This document shows positions 23,559 to 32,876 of a stretch of 64,000 nt of DNA, in pieces. How positions within the stretch are numbered: the first letter of the stretch is position 1; each line of letters begins with the position of its first letter. The notes below the pieces were generated by a model, which was not told the DNA's origin, did no database searches, and saw only the letters and a program-made list of their open reading frames with translations. This stretch comes from a bacterium (GTDB lineage: Bacteria > Joyebacterota > Joyebacteria > Joyebacterales > Joyebacteraceae), in the NCBI GenBank assembly GCA_025774935.1, contig JALGZK010000001.1, forward strand, positions 398,266-462,265, read 5' to 3'. The position numbers and the translations under genes are program-made.

Positions 23559-26500
23559 ATGCTGAACAGGATCGTAGAGCTGTCGCTCACGAACCGGCTG
23601 ATCGTAGTCCTGGTGCTCGCAGCCGGGCTTGGGCTAGGCGTCCGGGCCATGCTGCGGACCCCGGTCGACGCGTTCCCTGACACCACACCTGTCCAGGTCC
23701 AGATCAACACCGTCGCGCCGGCGCTCGGCCCTGCTGAGATCGAACAGCAGATCACGCTCCCGGTGGAGCTCTCCATCGCGGGTCTGCCCGGCCTCACGAA
23801 CGTTCGCTCGATCTCGAAGTTCGGCTTCTCCCAGGTCGTGGCCACGTTCGACGACCGGACGCACGTGTACGACGCGCGTCAGTTCATTCTCGAACGGCTG
23901 GGGAGCGTCGATCTTCCCGACGGCATAGAACGACCGCAGCTGGGCCCGATGTCGACCGGTCTGGGTGAGGTCTTCCACTACATCGTCCGCTCCGAGAACC
24001 CCGACCGCACCCTCGACGAGCTCCGGACCCTCCACGACTGGGTCGTCAAACCCGAGCTCCGGAAGGTGGCGGGGGTGGCCGAGGTCAACTCGTGGGGTGG
24101 GTTCGAGCGCCAGTACCACGTGGTCGTCTCACCTCCGTCACTGGTCGAGCACGGGCTGACGCTCGGTAGCGTCTTCGAGGCGCTCGAAGAGAACAACCGG
24201 AACGTGGGCGGCGGCCAGGTCGTGTCCTCCGGGCTGTCGCTGCTGGTCCACGGGCTCGGCCGCGTCGCCACCATCGAGGAGATCGAGAACATCGTCATCG
24301 AGGCGCATGCCGGTACCCCCGTCCGGATCGGGGACGTCGCGGAGGTCGCGGTCGGGCACGAGATCAGGAGGGGCGCCGTGACGGCCGGCGGAGAAGGCGA
24401 GGCGGTGCTCGGACTCGGCTTCATGCTGATGGGGGAGAACAGCAAGGAGGTCACGGAGGAGTTGAGGGCGCAGCTGGAGTCCGTCCGCAGGTCCCTTCCG
24501 GACGACGTCGTGCTGGAGGTCGTCTACGAGCGCACCGAGCTCGTGCAGGCGGTCATCGGCACGGTCAGACACAACCTGATCGCGGGCGCGCTGCTCGTGA
24601 TCGTCGTGCTGTTCCTCTTTCTCGGCAATCTTCGCGCCGGACTCATCGTTGCTGTCGCAATTCCTCTAACCCTGGTCTACGCATTCCTCGGCATGTACGA
24701 GCTCGCCATCGCGGCTAGTCTCCTGAGCCTCGGGGCCATGGACTTCGGCATCATCGTGGACGGCTCCGTGGTGATGACGGACAACAACATGCGGCGGCTG
24801 GCCGAGGAGCAGCGTCGTCTTGGAAGACCGCTCACGAAGACTGAGCGGCTCCAGACCATCATCGCGTCCAGCAAGGAGGTCGTGCGCCCCATCGTGTTCG
24901 GGATGGGCATCATCCTCATCGTGTTCTTCCCCGTGCTCACGCTGGAAGGTATCGAGGGGAAGATGTTCAGGCCGATGGCGTGGACCTTCATCTTCGCGAT
25001 GGTCGCGGCCCTCGTGATCGCCGTCACGCTCTCGCCGATTCTGTCGTACTACTTCCTTCCTCGGAAAGTCAGGGAACGGGAAGGCCTGCTCGAACGGACG
25101 TTGAAGGCGTGGTACAGCTTCCTGCTTTCCAGGGTGCTTCGCAGAAAGGCAGTGCTGTTCGGCGTCGTCGTGATCCTGCTCGCGATGACGGCGGTTCTCG
25201 GAACCAGGCTCGGAGGCGAGTTCGTTCCGCGACTCAGCGAAGGCGCGATCGTCATCAACACGATACGCCTTGCGGGAGTCTCGAGATTCCCCAATGAGAT
25301 CAAGCACATCTGGAGCCGGATAGGAACGGCCGAGGTCGCAACGGACCCAATGGGGATCGAACTGTCCGACTTCTTCATCGCGCTCAATCCCCGTGAGCAA
25401 TGGGAGAGCGCCCGGACGCAGGCGGAGCTCGTCGCGCAGATGGAGGAAGTGGTCGGCGACCTTCCCGGCCTAAACATGATCTTCACCCAGCCCATCGAGA
25501 TGCGTCTGAACGAGATGGTCACCGGCATCCGCTCGGACGTTGGAATCAAGGTCTACGGGGACAACTTCGAGACGCTTGTGGAGCTGAGCGATCGTATCCA
25601 GGGGATACTGCTGACGATCGACGGCGCTTCGGATGTCGCCGGAGAGCAGGTCACGGGGCAGCCGACGCTCGAGCTCGTCGTCGATCAGGATCAGATCGCG
25701 CGGCACGGGATCCCCGCGCGCGCGGTCCTCGATCTCATCGAGACGGTCGGCGGGCGCCCGGCGGGCGACATCCTCGAGGGGCAGAGGCGGTTCCCGCTGG
25801 TGGTCAGACTCCCGGAGGAGCAGCGCACCGACGTGGAGGCCCTGTCGAACACTCTGATCCCGACTGAGGCGGGACCGCTCCTGCCACTCCGCCGGCTGGC
25901 CGACGTGAGAGTGACCGAAGGGCCGTCCACCATCAGCCGCGAGTGGGGTCGCCGCCTCGTCAAAGTCCAGTGCAACGTCAGGGACAGGGACGTCGCGTCC
26001 TTCGTGGACGAGGCGCGGTCGCGGATCGAGAGCGAAGTGGCGCTCCCCGAAGGCTATGTCATCGAGTGGGGCGGGCAGTTTGAGCACCTCGAGCGCTCCA
26101 AGCTCCGGTTCATGGTGGTCGTTCCGCTCACGCTCGCGCTCATCTTCGTCCTCCTGTACTTCAGCCTGAGAAGCCTGAGCGACGTGCTCATCATCTACAC
26201 CGGCATCCCGTTCGCGGCCGTGGGAGGGGTGGTCGCGCTCTACGCCCGTGGGATTCCCTTCAGCGTGAGCGCGGCGATCGGGTTCATCGCGCTGAGCGGC
26301 ATCGCCGTCCTGGACGGGCAGGTGCTGGTCTCCACCATCCGCACGCTGCGAGGCCGGGGGCTTCCGCTCAGTGAGGCCGTGGTGGATGCCGCCAGGCAGC
26401 GGCTCCGGCCGGTGCTCGCGACGTCGATCACGGACGCGGTGGGGTTCATCCCGATGGCCATCTCTACCGGCGTCGGGGCCGAAGTTCAGAGGCCGCTCGC

Positions 26501-26624
26501 CACGGTCGTCATCGGCGGCATCACAACCTGCACGGTTCTCACGCTGTTCGTGCTTCCCGCGCTCTATCTCACCGCGGGCAAGTGGCTGGGGAACGTGTCC
26601 GGCGAAGACGGTTCGGGGGATTAG
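23559..26624 (+). CDS. Heavy-metal efflux RND pump, CzcA/CusA family
   Basis: The 1021-residue inner-membrane proton/cation antiporter has twelve predicted membrane helices and two large periplasmic loops. The heavy-metal RND signature DFGIIVDGSVVM is in helix 4, where CzcA proteins carry the proton-relay acids; the third acid, usually Glu, appears to be Asp here (VMTDNN). PVDAFPDTTPVQVQINT and GLGEVFHYIV are typical of the family. ATG at 23559 lies 17 bases after the adaptor stop. No CzcC/TolC-type outer-membrane gene follows, so the channel must be encoded elsewhere. The metal cannot be fixed from sequence; the Cys/His repeats of the adaptor suggest Zn, Co, Ni or Cu. Confidence 0.93.
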   Translation: MLNRIVELSLTNRLIVVLVLAAGLGLGVRAMLRTPVDAFPDTTPVQVQINTVAPALGPAEIEQQITLPVELSIAGLPGLTNVRSISKFGFSQVVATFDDRTHVYDARQFILERLGSVDLPDGIERPQLGPMSTGLGEVFHYIVRSENPDRTLDELRTLHDWVVKPELRKVAGVAEVNSWGGFERQYHVVVSPPSLVEHGLTLGSVFEALEENNRNVGGGQVVSSGLSLLVHGLGRVATIEEIENIVIEAHAGTPVRIGDVAEVAVGHEIRRGAVTAGGEGEAVLGLGFMLMGENSKEVTEELRAQLESVRRSLPDDVVLEVVYERTELVQAVIGTVRHNLIAGALLVIVVLFLFLGNLRAGLIVAVAIPLTLVYAFLGMYELAIAASLLSLGAMDFGIIVDGSVVMTDNNMRRLAEEQRRLGRPLTKTERLQTIIASSKEVVRPIVFGMGIILIVFFPVLTLEGIEGKMFRPMAWTFIFAMVAALVIAVTLSPILSYYFLPRKVREREGLLERTLKAWYSFLLSRVLRRKAVLFGVVVILLAMTAVLGTRLGGEFVPRLSEGAIVINTIRLAGVSRFPNEIKHIWSRIGTAEVATDPMGIELSDFFIALNPREQWESARTQAELVAQMEEVVGDLPGLNMIFTQPIEMRLNEMVTGIRSDVGIKVYGDNFETLVELSDRIQGILLTIDGASDVAGEQVTGQPTLELVVDQDQIARHGIPARAVLDLIETVGGRPAGDILEGQRRFPLVVRLPEEQRTDVEALSNTLIPTEAGPLLPLRRLADVRVTEGPSTISREWGRRLVKVQCNVRDRDVASFVDEARSRIESEVALPEGYVIEWGGQFEHLERSKLRFMVVVPLTLALIFVLLYFSLRSLSDVLIIYTGIPFAAVGGVVALYARGIPFSVSAAIGFIALSGIAVLDGQVLVSTIRTLRGRGLPLSEAVVDAARQRLRPVLATSITDAVGFIPMAISTGVGAEVQRPLATVVIGGITTCTVLTLFVLPALYLTAGKWLGNVSGEDGSGD

Positions 26625-26655
26625 CGGCTCGCGGGAGGGGGCTGAGACAACAAGT

Positions 26656-26682
26656 AGGTCCGCCGTCGGAGGCGGCGGACCT
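26656..26682 (+). terminator. Hairpin terminator after the efflux pump
   Basis: AGGTCCGCCG / CGGCGGACCT (10 bp, seven-base loop) follows 31 bases after the stop. The stem resembles the GGTACCA-hairpin modules but lacks the box. Confidence 0.65.
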
Positions 26683-26877
26683 CTGCACGTGCACCCGGGG
26701 CAGTGCTCCGCGCCGGAGGTGGCGTGGGCAGCTGACAGCGGACCTGCGGCTCCGTGGGTGCGCTTTATGCATGCACACGACGTGATTACCGAGTGACGGT
26801 TCAGATGTAACAGCAGCTCTCGGAGCCGTGCGGCGTGCGTGCCGGCGTCGCCACTGGCCACGGAGGGAGCAAGGAAC

Positions 26878-27648
26878 ATGAGGCGGATCCTGTACCTTCT
26901 CTTCCTCGTGGCAGTCGTGCTCCTTGTGGGCAACTACGAGGCGACCCTCGTTCCGTACTGGGGGGACAGACTCCCGGCGTCACTCGCGCTCATCGAGGAC
27001 CATGACTACCGGGAGGCGCTCGCCGCGCTGCTGGAGCCCCCGGCGGAGTGGCCACCGGGGCCCCCGCAGCGAGACACGAAGCCGCGGCCACGCGACGAGG
27101 CCGTGGCCCACGGACGTGACGCGCGGTCGGTCAACATAGACTTGATCGCCGCGACGCTGGACGCCCGGCCCTTCTTCGACTACTCGCTGGACGAACTCAC
27201 CGAGATACTCGGCCCTCCGACGTGGATCCGGGCACCCAGAGTCGTCGCCAGGGGCAACAAGAGGCGTCTGGACGGTGCCCACGTCAAGTACCACTGGTCA
27301 GGTCTCGACTTCCGGTTCCGACATCCCGAGCTCGACCCTGGGCAGTTCTGCTACGAGATGGGAATCCGCACCGCCGACGTATGGGATGCCGACGCGCTCC
27401 TGCGCTACAAGCCGTTCCCGGGTGTCATCGCGCAGGGACTGGGGGGAGAGTGGAGCGCCGAGCGCGTGTTCAGGGAGGTGCTGCTGCCCACGCCGGAGTC
27501 GGGTGACGCGGCCTTCGAGGGGTTCCCGGAAGAACACGTGATGATCCTGAGGCACCACTCGGCCGAGTTCACTTACGAGCGGGACACAAGCCTCCTGCAA
27601 GCCGTCCGCCTCGTTCACTCGAGTCCCGAGATGGGCCTACAGGAGTAG
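26878..27648 (+). CDS. Membrane-anchored protein of unknown function, paralog of the 50415 gene
   Basis: The 256-residue protein has an N-terminal hydrophobic anchor (MRRILYLLFLVAVVLLVG), then NYEATLVPYWGDR and ALIEDHDYREALAALLEP, a Pro/Arg-rich linker (about 60-80), and a globular C-terminal region of about 165 residues with no recognised fold. The first 55 residues align with the small protein encoded at 50415 (YDSVIEPYWKSR...ALELIEDGKFREAIEVL), so the two share an anchor-helix module. GGAGGGAGCAAGG precedes the ATG. It converges with the coiled-coil lipoprotein gene on the other strand. No function can be assigned. Confidence 0.7.
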   Translation: MRRILYLLFLVAVVLLVGNYEATLVPYWGDRLPASLALIEDHDYREALAALLEPPAEWPPGPPQRDTKPRPRDEAVAHGRDARSVNIDLIAATLDARPFFDYSLDELTEILGPPTWIRAPRVVARGNKRRLDGAHVKYHWSGLDFRFRHPELDPGQFCYEMGIRTADVWDADALLRYKPFPGVIAQGLGGEWSAERVFREVLLPTPESGDAAFEGFPEEHVMILRHHSAEFTYERDTSLLQAVRLVHSSPEMGLQE

Positions 27649-27709
27649 ACTCTCGAACGCATCCCGGGGGCTCTGAGCAGGACCCCAGACCGTACCTGCC
27701 CCGGGCTCG

Positions 27710-28885
27710 CTACCGGGTCACCCCGCGGATCCTGGTCACGTAGACCCACATCCCCAGAACGAGCACCAGAGCGATCGCGATTCCGGTCCCGATGAGGAGC
27801 ATCGTGATCTTCGCGAACGTGCGGTCGATGGTCCGGTCCATCTGGTCCTGCACCGCCAGGAGCATGCGAGCCTCCGTGGCGCCGAGGTGTTCGAACGATG
27901 CGTCGAGCATCCGCAGGGACATCTCCTCCATCTGCTCCAGAGCGGCGATCCGCTCCTCCCGCATCGCGTTCAGAACCGCCATCCGCTCCCCGGTCATCCA
28001 CTCGAGCGTTGCGACGCGCTGTTCATCGACCGAACGCATCAGCGCCTCGCGTTCGGCGCCAACGGCGGAGACGACGGAGTCGCGCTCCGACGCGATGATG
28101 CCCTTGCTCCCCCTGTACGTCGCCTGGAGGATCCGGTCAACGCTCTCCGGATCCGTCATCTCAAGGACGGCAAGCTCCGCCTGCCATCTCACCTGCCGGG
28201 GGAGGAGCGTGGTCTGGATCGACAGCCTGTCGTTGAGCTCGACGATCTGATCCTGCACGTCCTCGGCGATCGAAACGAGGCCTGAGTCGTATCCCTTCGT
28301 CAGGTCGACCAGGTGGTCGGTCGGCGCGTGCGAGGTGTAGAGATGGTTCGAGAGCGGGTTCGCCTCGACCCACGCGGCCATGTTCGCACGGCCCTCGCTG
28401 CGCACCTCCTCATCGACCGGAATCCCCGCGCCGATCGCATCGATCTCGCGCACGAGCTGGCGGCACGCCTCGATCGCGATCTGCTGATGCTCTCCGAAGA
28501 GCTCCGCCCCGATTCCGATCTCGAAGTACTCGAGCATCAGAAGACACGCCGCCCACGTCGTGACGTACGCGCCCACGGGCTCTGAGAGCGAGGTGACTCG
28601 GAGTATCGCGGGGACCGAGTACACCTTCCAAATGGCCGCGTTCCTGAGGATCTCCGGGTCGTCCGTCCGGCTTGCGATCTCGTCGGCGGCCACCTCCACG
28701 ACGCCCGCGAAGCGTACGGCGAACGCGCTCACCTGGATGCGGAGCTCCTGAGCGGAGAGATCCTCGATGCCGAGTTCCTGCATCCGTCGAGTCTGGCGTG
28801 GGCCGCTCGACCCACAGCCGACGATCGCGATCGTCAGAACCGTCCACGCGATCCAGCCGACGAGCCTGCGATTCCCGTGCAGCAT
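27710..28885 (-). CDS. Lipoprotein with long coiled coil and C-terminal membrane helix
   Basis: The 391-residue protein starts with a lipoprotein signal ending IVGC (C24). A mostly helical region follows; residues about 255-350 are rich in Glu/Arg/Met heptads (ERDSVVSAVGAEREALMRSV, REERIAALEQMEEMSLRML) and predict a long coiled coil. A C-terminal transmembrane helix (about 360-383) ends in a short basic tail. This would span the periplasm between lipidated N terminus and inner membrane, a layout of envelope spacers or tethers, but this is inference. GGAGG precedes the ATG. No family is recognised. It is transcribed towards the 26878 gene. Confidence 0.7.
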   Translation of the reverse strand: MLHGNRRLVGWIAWTVLTIAIVGCGSSGPRQTRRMQELGIEDLSAQELRIQVSAFAVRFAGVVEVAADEIASRTDDPEILRNAAIWKVYSVPAILRVTSLSEPVGAYVTTWAACLLMLEYFEIGIGAELFGEHQQIAIEACRQLVREIDAIGAGIPVDEEVRSEGRANMAAWVEANPLSNHLYTSHAPTDHLVDLTKGYDSGLVSIAEDVQDQIVELNDRLSIQTTLLPRQVRWQAELAVLEMTDPESVDRILQATYRGSKGIIASERDSVVSAVGAEREALMRSVDEQRVATLEWMTGERMAVLNAMREERIAALEQMEEMSLRMLDASFEHLGATEARMLLAVQDQMDRTIDRTFAKITMLLIGTGIAIALVLVLGMWVYVTRIRGVTR

Positions 28886-28975
28886 TGCGTCCTCCTTGTT
28901 GGAGCGGATACACTCTCATTGTCCGCCCTCGGGCGATTCCCTTCAAGCGGGAATCCGCAGTCATTCTGCAGAGTG

Positions 28976-29004
28976 TTGCTCGCATCTTGACCGCGTGCTA
29001 CAAT
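28976..29004 (+). promoter_or_regulatory. Predicted promoter before the outer-membrane relic
   Basis: TTGCTC (28976) and TACAAT (28999) with a 17-base spacer ending GCGTGC. It precedes only a truncated coding fragment, as if a promoter survived loss of most of its gene, or it may drive the DUF3604 gene 400 bases on. Confidence 0.5.
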
Positions 29005-29025
29005 GCCGGCGCTCACGAATCGTTC

Positions 29026-29274
29026 ATGCGACTCAAACGAGGTGTCCGGAGTGGAGGCAGGCGGGTGTGGGCCGCCGTCGCGTTCGGCGCTGTCGCCGCA
29101 GCGGTTGACGACCCGAGCGAGATCACGTGGTCGGGTCTTCTTCCTGGCGTCGGTGTCGGCGTACGGTACATGGCCGTTCCGTCCGAACAGATCAACGTCG
29201 GTATCGATGTCGCCTTCGGCATCGAGGACTGGGGTATCTACTTCCGGATCGGAGAGGTGTTCGGAGACAAGTAG
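29026..29274 (+). pseudogene. C-terminal fragment of an outer-membrane beta-barrel (Omp85/surface-antigen-like)
   Basis: The 82-residue frame reads VDDPSEITWSGLLPGVGVGV, RYMAVPSEQINVGIDVAFG and IEDWGIYFRIGEVFGDK. This is the sequence of the last strands of Omp85/D15-type barrels, where GxGxRY and a final aromatic-ending strand are conserved. The preceding part of such a barrel (hundreds of residues) is missing, and upstream DNA is the lipoprotein gene on the other strand. It lacks a signal peptide. I read it as a relic of a deleted gene; a real short peptide is unlikely. Confidence 0.6.
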
Positions 29275-29400
29275 TGCCTGCCCGGACGTTGTCGGGTGCT
29301 CGTCATGCGACGTGATGCACCTCGTCTGAACGGGAGATGCGGTTGCAGCTCGACGACGAGAGAGACGAGTTCACGCTCCGCTCGCACAGGAGGTTCGGTC

Positions 29401-31353
29401 ATGGAAGCCAAGAACGCAGCGCTGTGGTTGCTTGTTGTTGCCGTCGTCGCTGTGACAGCTGCTGGCTCAGCACGCGCACAGAGCTCTCCGGGACTGCCGC
29501 CACCCGACGAGACAGTGGCCGACGCGTTCGCTGAGCAGAAACACTATTCCCCGTACGCCGGACGCAGCTTCCCGACGCAGGTCTTCTGGGGAGACACGCA
29601 TCTGCACACGGGGATGTCGATGGACGCGGGTGCCTTCGGCGCGCGGCTGCTTCCTGAGGACGCCCACCGGTTCGCGCTCGGCGAGGAGCTCACCTCCTCC
29701 ACCGGACTCCGGGTGAAGCTCTCAAGGCCTCTCGACTTCCTGGTCGTCGCGGACCACTCCGACAACATGGGGTTCTTCCCGCGGCTCTACGCAGGAGAAC
29801 CCGAGCTTCTGGCGGACCCCACCGGCAGGCGGTGGTACGACATGATGCAGGAAGGCGGGCAGCAAGGGGTACAGGTGGCCAGCGAGGTCATCGCGTCCTT
29901 CTCGCAGGGCACGTTCCCGGAGGCACTGGCCTCGCTGCCCGGATCCCCGGCCTACCGCTCGGCCTGGGAGGCGACCATCGAGGCGGCCGAGAAGTACAAC
30001 GATCCCGGCCACTACACGGCGTTCATCGGATACGAGTGGACGTCGAACGAGGGCGGCAACAACCGGCACCGCGTACTCATCTACCGCGGCGACGGATCGA
30101 AGGCCAGCCTCGTGGAACCCTACACGACTCTGAGACCGCTGGGCAGCCCGAACGAGCGCGATCTGTGGGAGTGGATGAGCGCGTACGAGGACAGGACCGG
30201 CGACCGGCTCCTTGCGATCGCCCACAACGGCAACCTCAGTAATGCCGTCATGTTCCCGATCAGCGACACCTTCAGCGGGCGGCCGCTCGACGACGCGTAC
30301 GTCGAGAACCGGGCGAAGTGGGAACCGCTCTACGAAGTCACCCAGATCAAGGGTGACGGCGAGGCCCATCCGTTCCTGTCCCCGAACGACGAGTTCGCTG
30401 ACTACGAAACGTGGGACAAGGGCAACCTCGATCTCAGCGTGCCCAAGACGGACGATATGCTGCAGTACGAGTACGCGCGGAGCGCCCTGCAGATCGGCCT
30501 GCAGCTGGAACGCCGACTGGGCGTGAACCCGTACAAGTTCGGCATGATCGGTTCCACCGACAGCCACACCGGGCTCGCCACAGCAGCGGAGGAGAACTTC
30601 TACGGGAAGCACTCCGGTGCGGAGCCGGGCCCGAAGCGCTGGGAGCATCCAGTGGCCAGGCTCGGCGACAAGTTCATCGACGGCTGGGAGATGACCGGCT
30701 CGGGGCTCGCGGCAGTGTGGGCCAAGGAGAACACCCGCGAGGCGCTCTTCGACGCGATGATCCGCAAAGAGACCTACGCGACGACCGGACCACGCATGCT
30801 CGTGCGTTTCTTCGGCGGGTGGGAGTTCAAGGAAGAGGACGCGATGAGGAGGCTGCCCGGCGCCATCGGCTACATGAAAGGCGTACCCATGGGTGGCGAC
30901 CTTCCTCCGGCGCCGGATGGCGCGACCGCACCGACGTTCCTGGTCGCGGCGATGAAGGACCCGCTCTCCGGCAACCTCGACCGGATCCAGATCGTGAAGG
31001 GCTGGATCGACGAAGACGGCGACCGCTCCGAGATCGTATACGACGCGGTGTGGTCGGATGCCGACGGGCGCGCGCCTGGAAGTGACGGCGAATTGCCGCC
31101 GGTCGGGAACACGGTCGACGTCGGGGAGGCGACCTGGACCAACACCATCGGCGCCGCGGAGCTCATCACCGTCTGGACGGACCCGGACTTCGACCCTGCG
31201 GTGCCGGCCTTCTACTACGCGCGGGTGATCGAGATCCCGACGCCGCGGTGGACGGCCTACGACTCGAAGCGCTTCGGAGTCACGATGAGCCCCGAGGTCC
31301 CGATGATCACGGAGGAGCGGGCGTACACGTCACCGATCTGGTATGCGCCGTAG
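29401..31353 (+). CDS. Exported DUF3604-domain protein
   Basis: The 650-residue protein has a signal peptide (residues 1-26, ending SARA). A DUF3604 domain covers nearly the whole chain, a family related in motif layout to PHP-type metal-dependent phosphoesterases. Metal-site motifs include FWGDTHLHTGMSMDAG near residue 62, VVADHSDNMGFF near 117, LLAIAHNGNLS, and GMIGSTDSHTGLA near 382, all rich in His/Asp. This supports hydrolase activity, but no reaction is known. ATG at 29401 lies at the signal. The beta-barrel gene follows 86 bases later, so the two may act together at the outer membrane. Confidence 0.87.
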   Translation: MEAKNAALWLLVVAVVAVTAAGSARAQSSPGLPPPDETVADAFAEQKHYSPYAGRSFPTQVFWGDTHLHTGMSMDAGAFGARLLPEDAHRFALGEELTSSTGLRVKLSRPLDFLVVADHSDNMGFFPRLYAGEPELLADPTGRRWYDMMQEGGQQGVQVASEVIASFSQGTFPEALASLPGSPAYRSAWEATIEAAEKYNDPGHYTAFIGYEWTSNEGGNNRHRVLIYRGDGSKASLVEPYTTLRPLGSPNERDLWEWMSAYEDRTGDRLLAIAHNGNLSNAVMFPISDTFSGRPLDDAYVENRAKWEPLYEVTQIKGDGEAHPFLSPNDEFADYETWDKGNLDLSVPKTDDMLQYEYARSALQIGLQLERRLGVNPYKFGMIGSTDSHTGLATAAEENFYGKHSGAEPGPKRWEHPVARLGDKFIDGWEMTGSGLAAVWAKENTREALFDAMIRKETYATTGPRMLVRFFGGWEFKEEDAMRRLPGAIGYMKGVPMGGDLPPAPDGATAPTFLVAAMKDPLSGNLDRIQIVKGWIDEDGDRSEIVYDAVWSDADGRAPGSDGELPPVGNTVDVGEATWTNTIGAAELITVWTDPDFDPAVPAFYYARVIEIPTPRWTAYDSKRFGVTMSPEVPMITEERAYTSPIWYAP

Positions 31354-31439
31354 CGACTCTCAGGTGACGGTGCGGCGAAGAACGGACGGGGCCGTCGCCT
31401 GTTCCGAACTGACACCCGGGACTGACCCAAGAGGTACCG

Positions 31440-32309
31440 ATGACAGAGCGCACCGTTCGACATCACGCAGTGAAACCGTGTGCAGGAGCGAGGACCGCGG
31501 CGGCGCTTCTCGCGTCGGTACTTCTCCTGCTGATTCCCGGTGCCGATGCCGCGGCCCAGGACCCGCTTGAGCTCGACCCGGAACCTGTCAGGCCCGGGTG
31601 GGAGGAGTGGGGGCTCGCCATCACCCCATACGCGTGGTTCGCGGCGCAGAGCACCGACGTCGGCGGGACAGAGATACGTTCGTCGTTCAACGATCTGGCC
31701 TCGATCACGAACTTCGGATTCCAGTCACGGCTCTACGCGCGATGGCAATGGCTCAGCTTCACCGCGGACTGGACCTACGCCGACCTGGAGACCAACCAAC
31801 GGAGCGGGCTCACGTCTGCCGACCTTCGCATCAAGCAGCAGATCCTGGACATGAAGCTCGGCGGCAAGGTCTACGACACCCGCACGACGGCACAGGACGG
31901 CGGCATGGCGCTCTGGGTCGGCGCCGGGGCGCGGTACTGGGACAACGACGTGAACTACACGATCACGATCGACCCGATCCTGCCGGGCAACGATCCGACG
32001 GTGATCGACGGCAGGACCGCGCAAACGTGGTGGGACCCGGTCATCGGCCTCAACATGCACTTCCCGGTCACGCCCTCGGTGGGGTTCAACGTCCGCGCCA
32101 CCGGCGGAGGCTTCGGGATCGGCGACGCGTCCGACTACATGTGGGACGCTGAGTTCGCGGCGCTCTTCCGCCTGTCCAAGCGTCTGATGCTGAGCGCCGG
32201 GTACAGGCAGTTCAAGTACAAGCGAACCGACGGGAGCGGCGAAGACGAGGTCACGCAGACGACGAGCGTGGTCGGGCCCGCGATCGGGCTGAGCATCGGG
32301 ATCTTCTAG
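31440..32309 (+). CDS. Outer-membrane beta-barrel protein
   Basis: The 289-residue protein has an N-terminal signal (about 18-38, ending in GADAAAQ). Alternating aromatic/hydrophobic strands follow: WGLAITPYAWFAAQ, FGFQSRLYARWQWLSFTADW, ALWVGAGARYWD, VGFNVRATGGGFGIG and LMLSAGYRQFKYK. The last strand ends in IGLSIGIF with a terminal Phe, as expected for BAM-assembled barrels. Porin or lipid-channel function cannot be distinguished. It follows the DUF3604 gene and ends at a terminator, so it may share that transcript. Confidence 0.78.
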   Translation: MTERTVRHHAVKPCAGARTAAALLASVLLLLIPGADAAAQDPLELDPEPVRPGWEEWGLAITPYAWFAAQSTDVGGTEIRSSFNDLASITNFGFQSRLYARWQWLSFTADWTYADLETNQRSGLTSADLRIKQQILDMKLGGKVYDTRTTAQDGGMALWVGAGARYWDNDVNYTITIDPILPGNDPTVIDGRTAQTWWDPVIGLNMHFPVTPSVGFNVRATGGGFGIGDASDYMWDAEFAALFRLSKRLMLSAGYRQFKYKRTDGSGEDEVTQTTSVVGPAIGLSIGIF

Positions 32310-32356
32310 ATCGAGGGCCCGGCGAGACTGCGGGACAGCCCACATGGAAGCAGCAG

Positions 32357-32379
32357 GAGGCCGCGCGGTGCGCGGCCTC
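32357..32379 (+). terminator. Hairpin terminator after the beta-barrel gene
   Basis: GAGGCCGCGC / GCGCGGCCTC with a three-base loop. It lies between the barrel stop and the DUF188 start, so DUF188 must have its own start or rely on read-through. Confidence 0.65.
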
Positions 32380-32399
32380 CGTTCGAGGAGGGACCGAGG

Positions 32400-32876
32400 G
32401 TGCCGGGCATCTTCGTCGACGCCGATGCGTGTCCAGTCAAGGAAGAGGTCTACCGCGTTGCCAGACGCTACGGCGTCAGGGTGACCCTGGTCGCCGACGC
32501 GTGGATGCGGACGCCGGACGACGGCGGGATCGAGCTCGTGGTCGTGAAAGGCGACTTCGACGCGGCCGACGACTGGATCGCTGAGCACGTCGGCGCGGGG
32601 GACGTCGTGATCACCGCGGACATCCCTCTCGCCGCCAGGTGCTTGGAACAGGGCGCCCGGGTGCTCGGGATCAAAGGGCGTGAGTTCACGGAGGATTCGA
32701 TCGGGGAAGCGCTTGCGAGCCGCGAGCTCATGTCCGAGTTGCGGGACCTCGGGGTCGCGACCGGCGGGCCCGCTCCGTTCGACAAACGGGACCGGTCGAC
32801 GTTCCTTCAGCGTCTCGATGAGATCCTTCAGAGTGTCGCGCGCGAGGAGGACGCGGACGACTGCGCGACTAGGTGA
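32400..32876 (+). CDS. YaiI/YqxD (DUF188) family protein
   Basis: The 158-residue protein begins with the family hallmark IFVDADACPVKEEVYRVA and includes VVVKGDFDAADDWIAEHV and VVITADIPLAARCLEQGA. These Asp-rich motifs resemble a PIN-like nuclease fold, but the biochemical role is not established. It starts at GTG. Its 3' end overlaps the homocysteine methyltransferase gene on the other strand by eight bases (convergent). Confidence 0.93.
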   Translation: MPGIFVDADACPVKEEVYRVARRYGVRVTLVADAWMRTPDDGGIELVVVKGDFDAADDWIAEHVGAGDVVITADIPLAARCLEQGARVLGIKGREFTEDSIGEALASRELMSELRDLGVATGGPAPFDKRDRSTFLQRLDEILQSVAREEDADDCATR

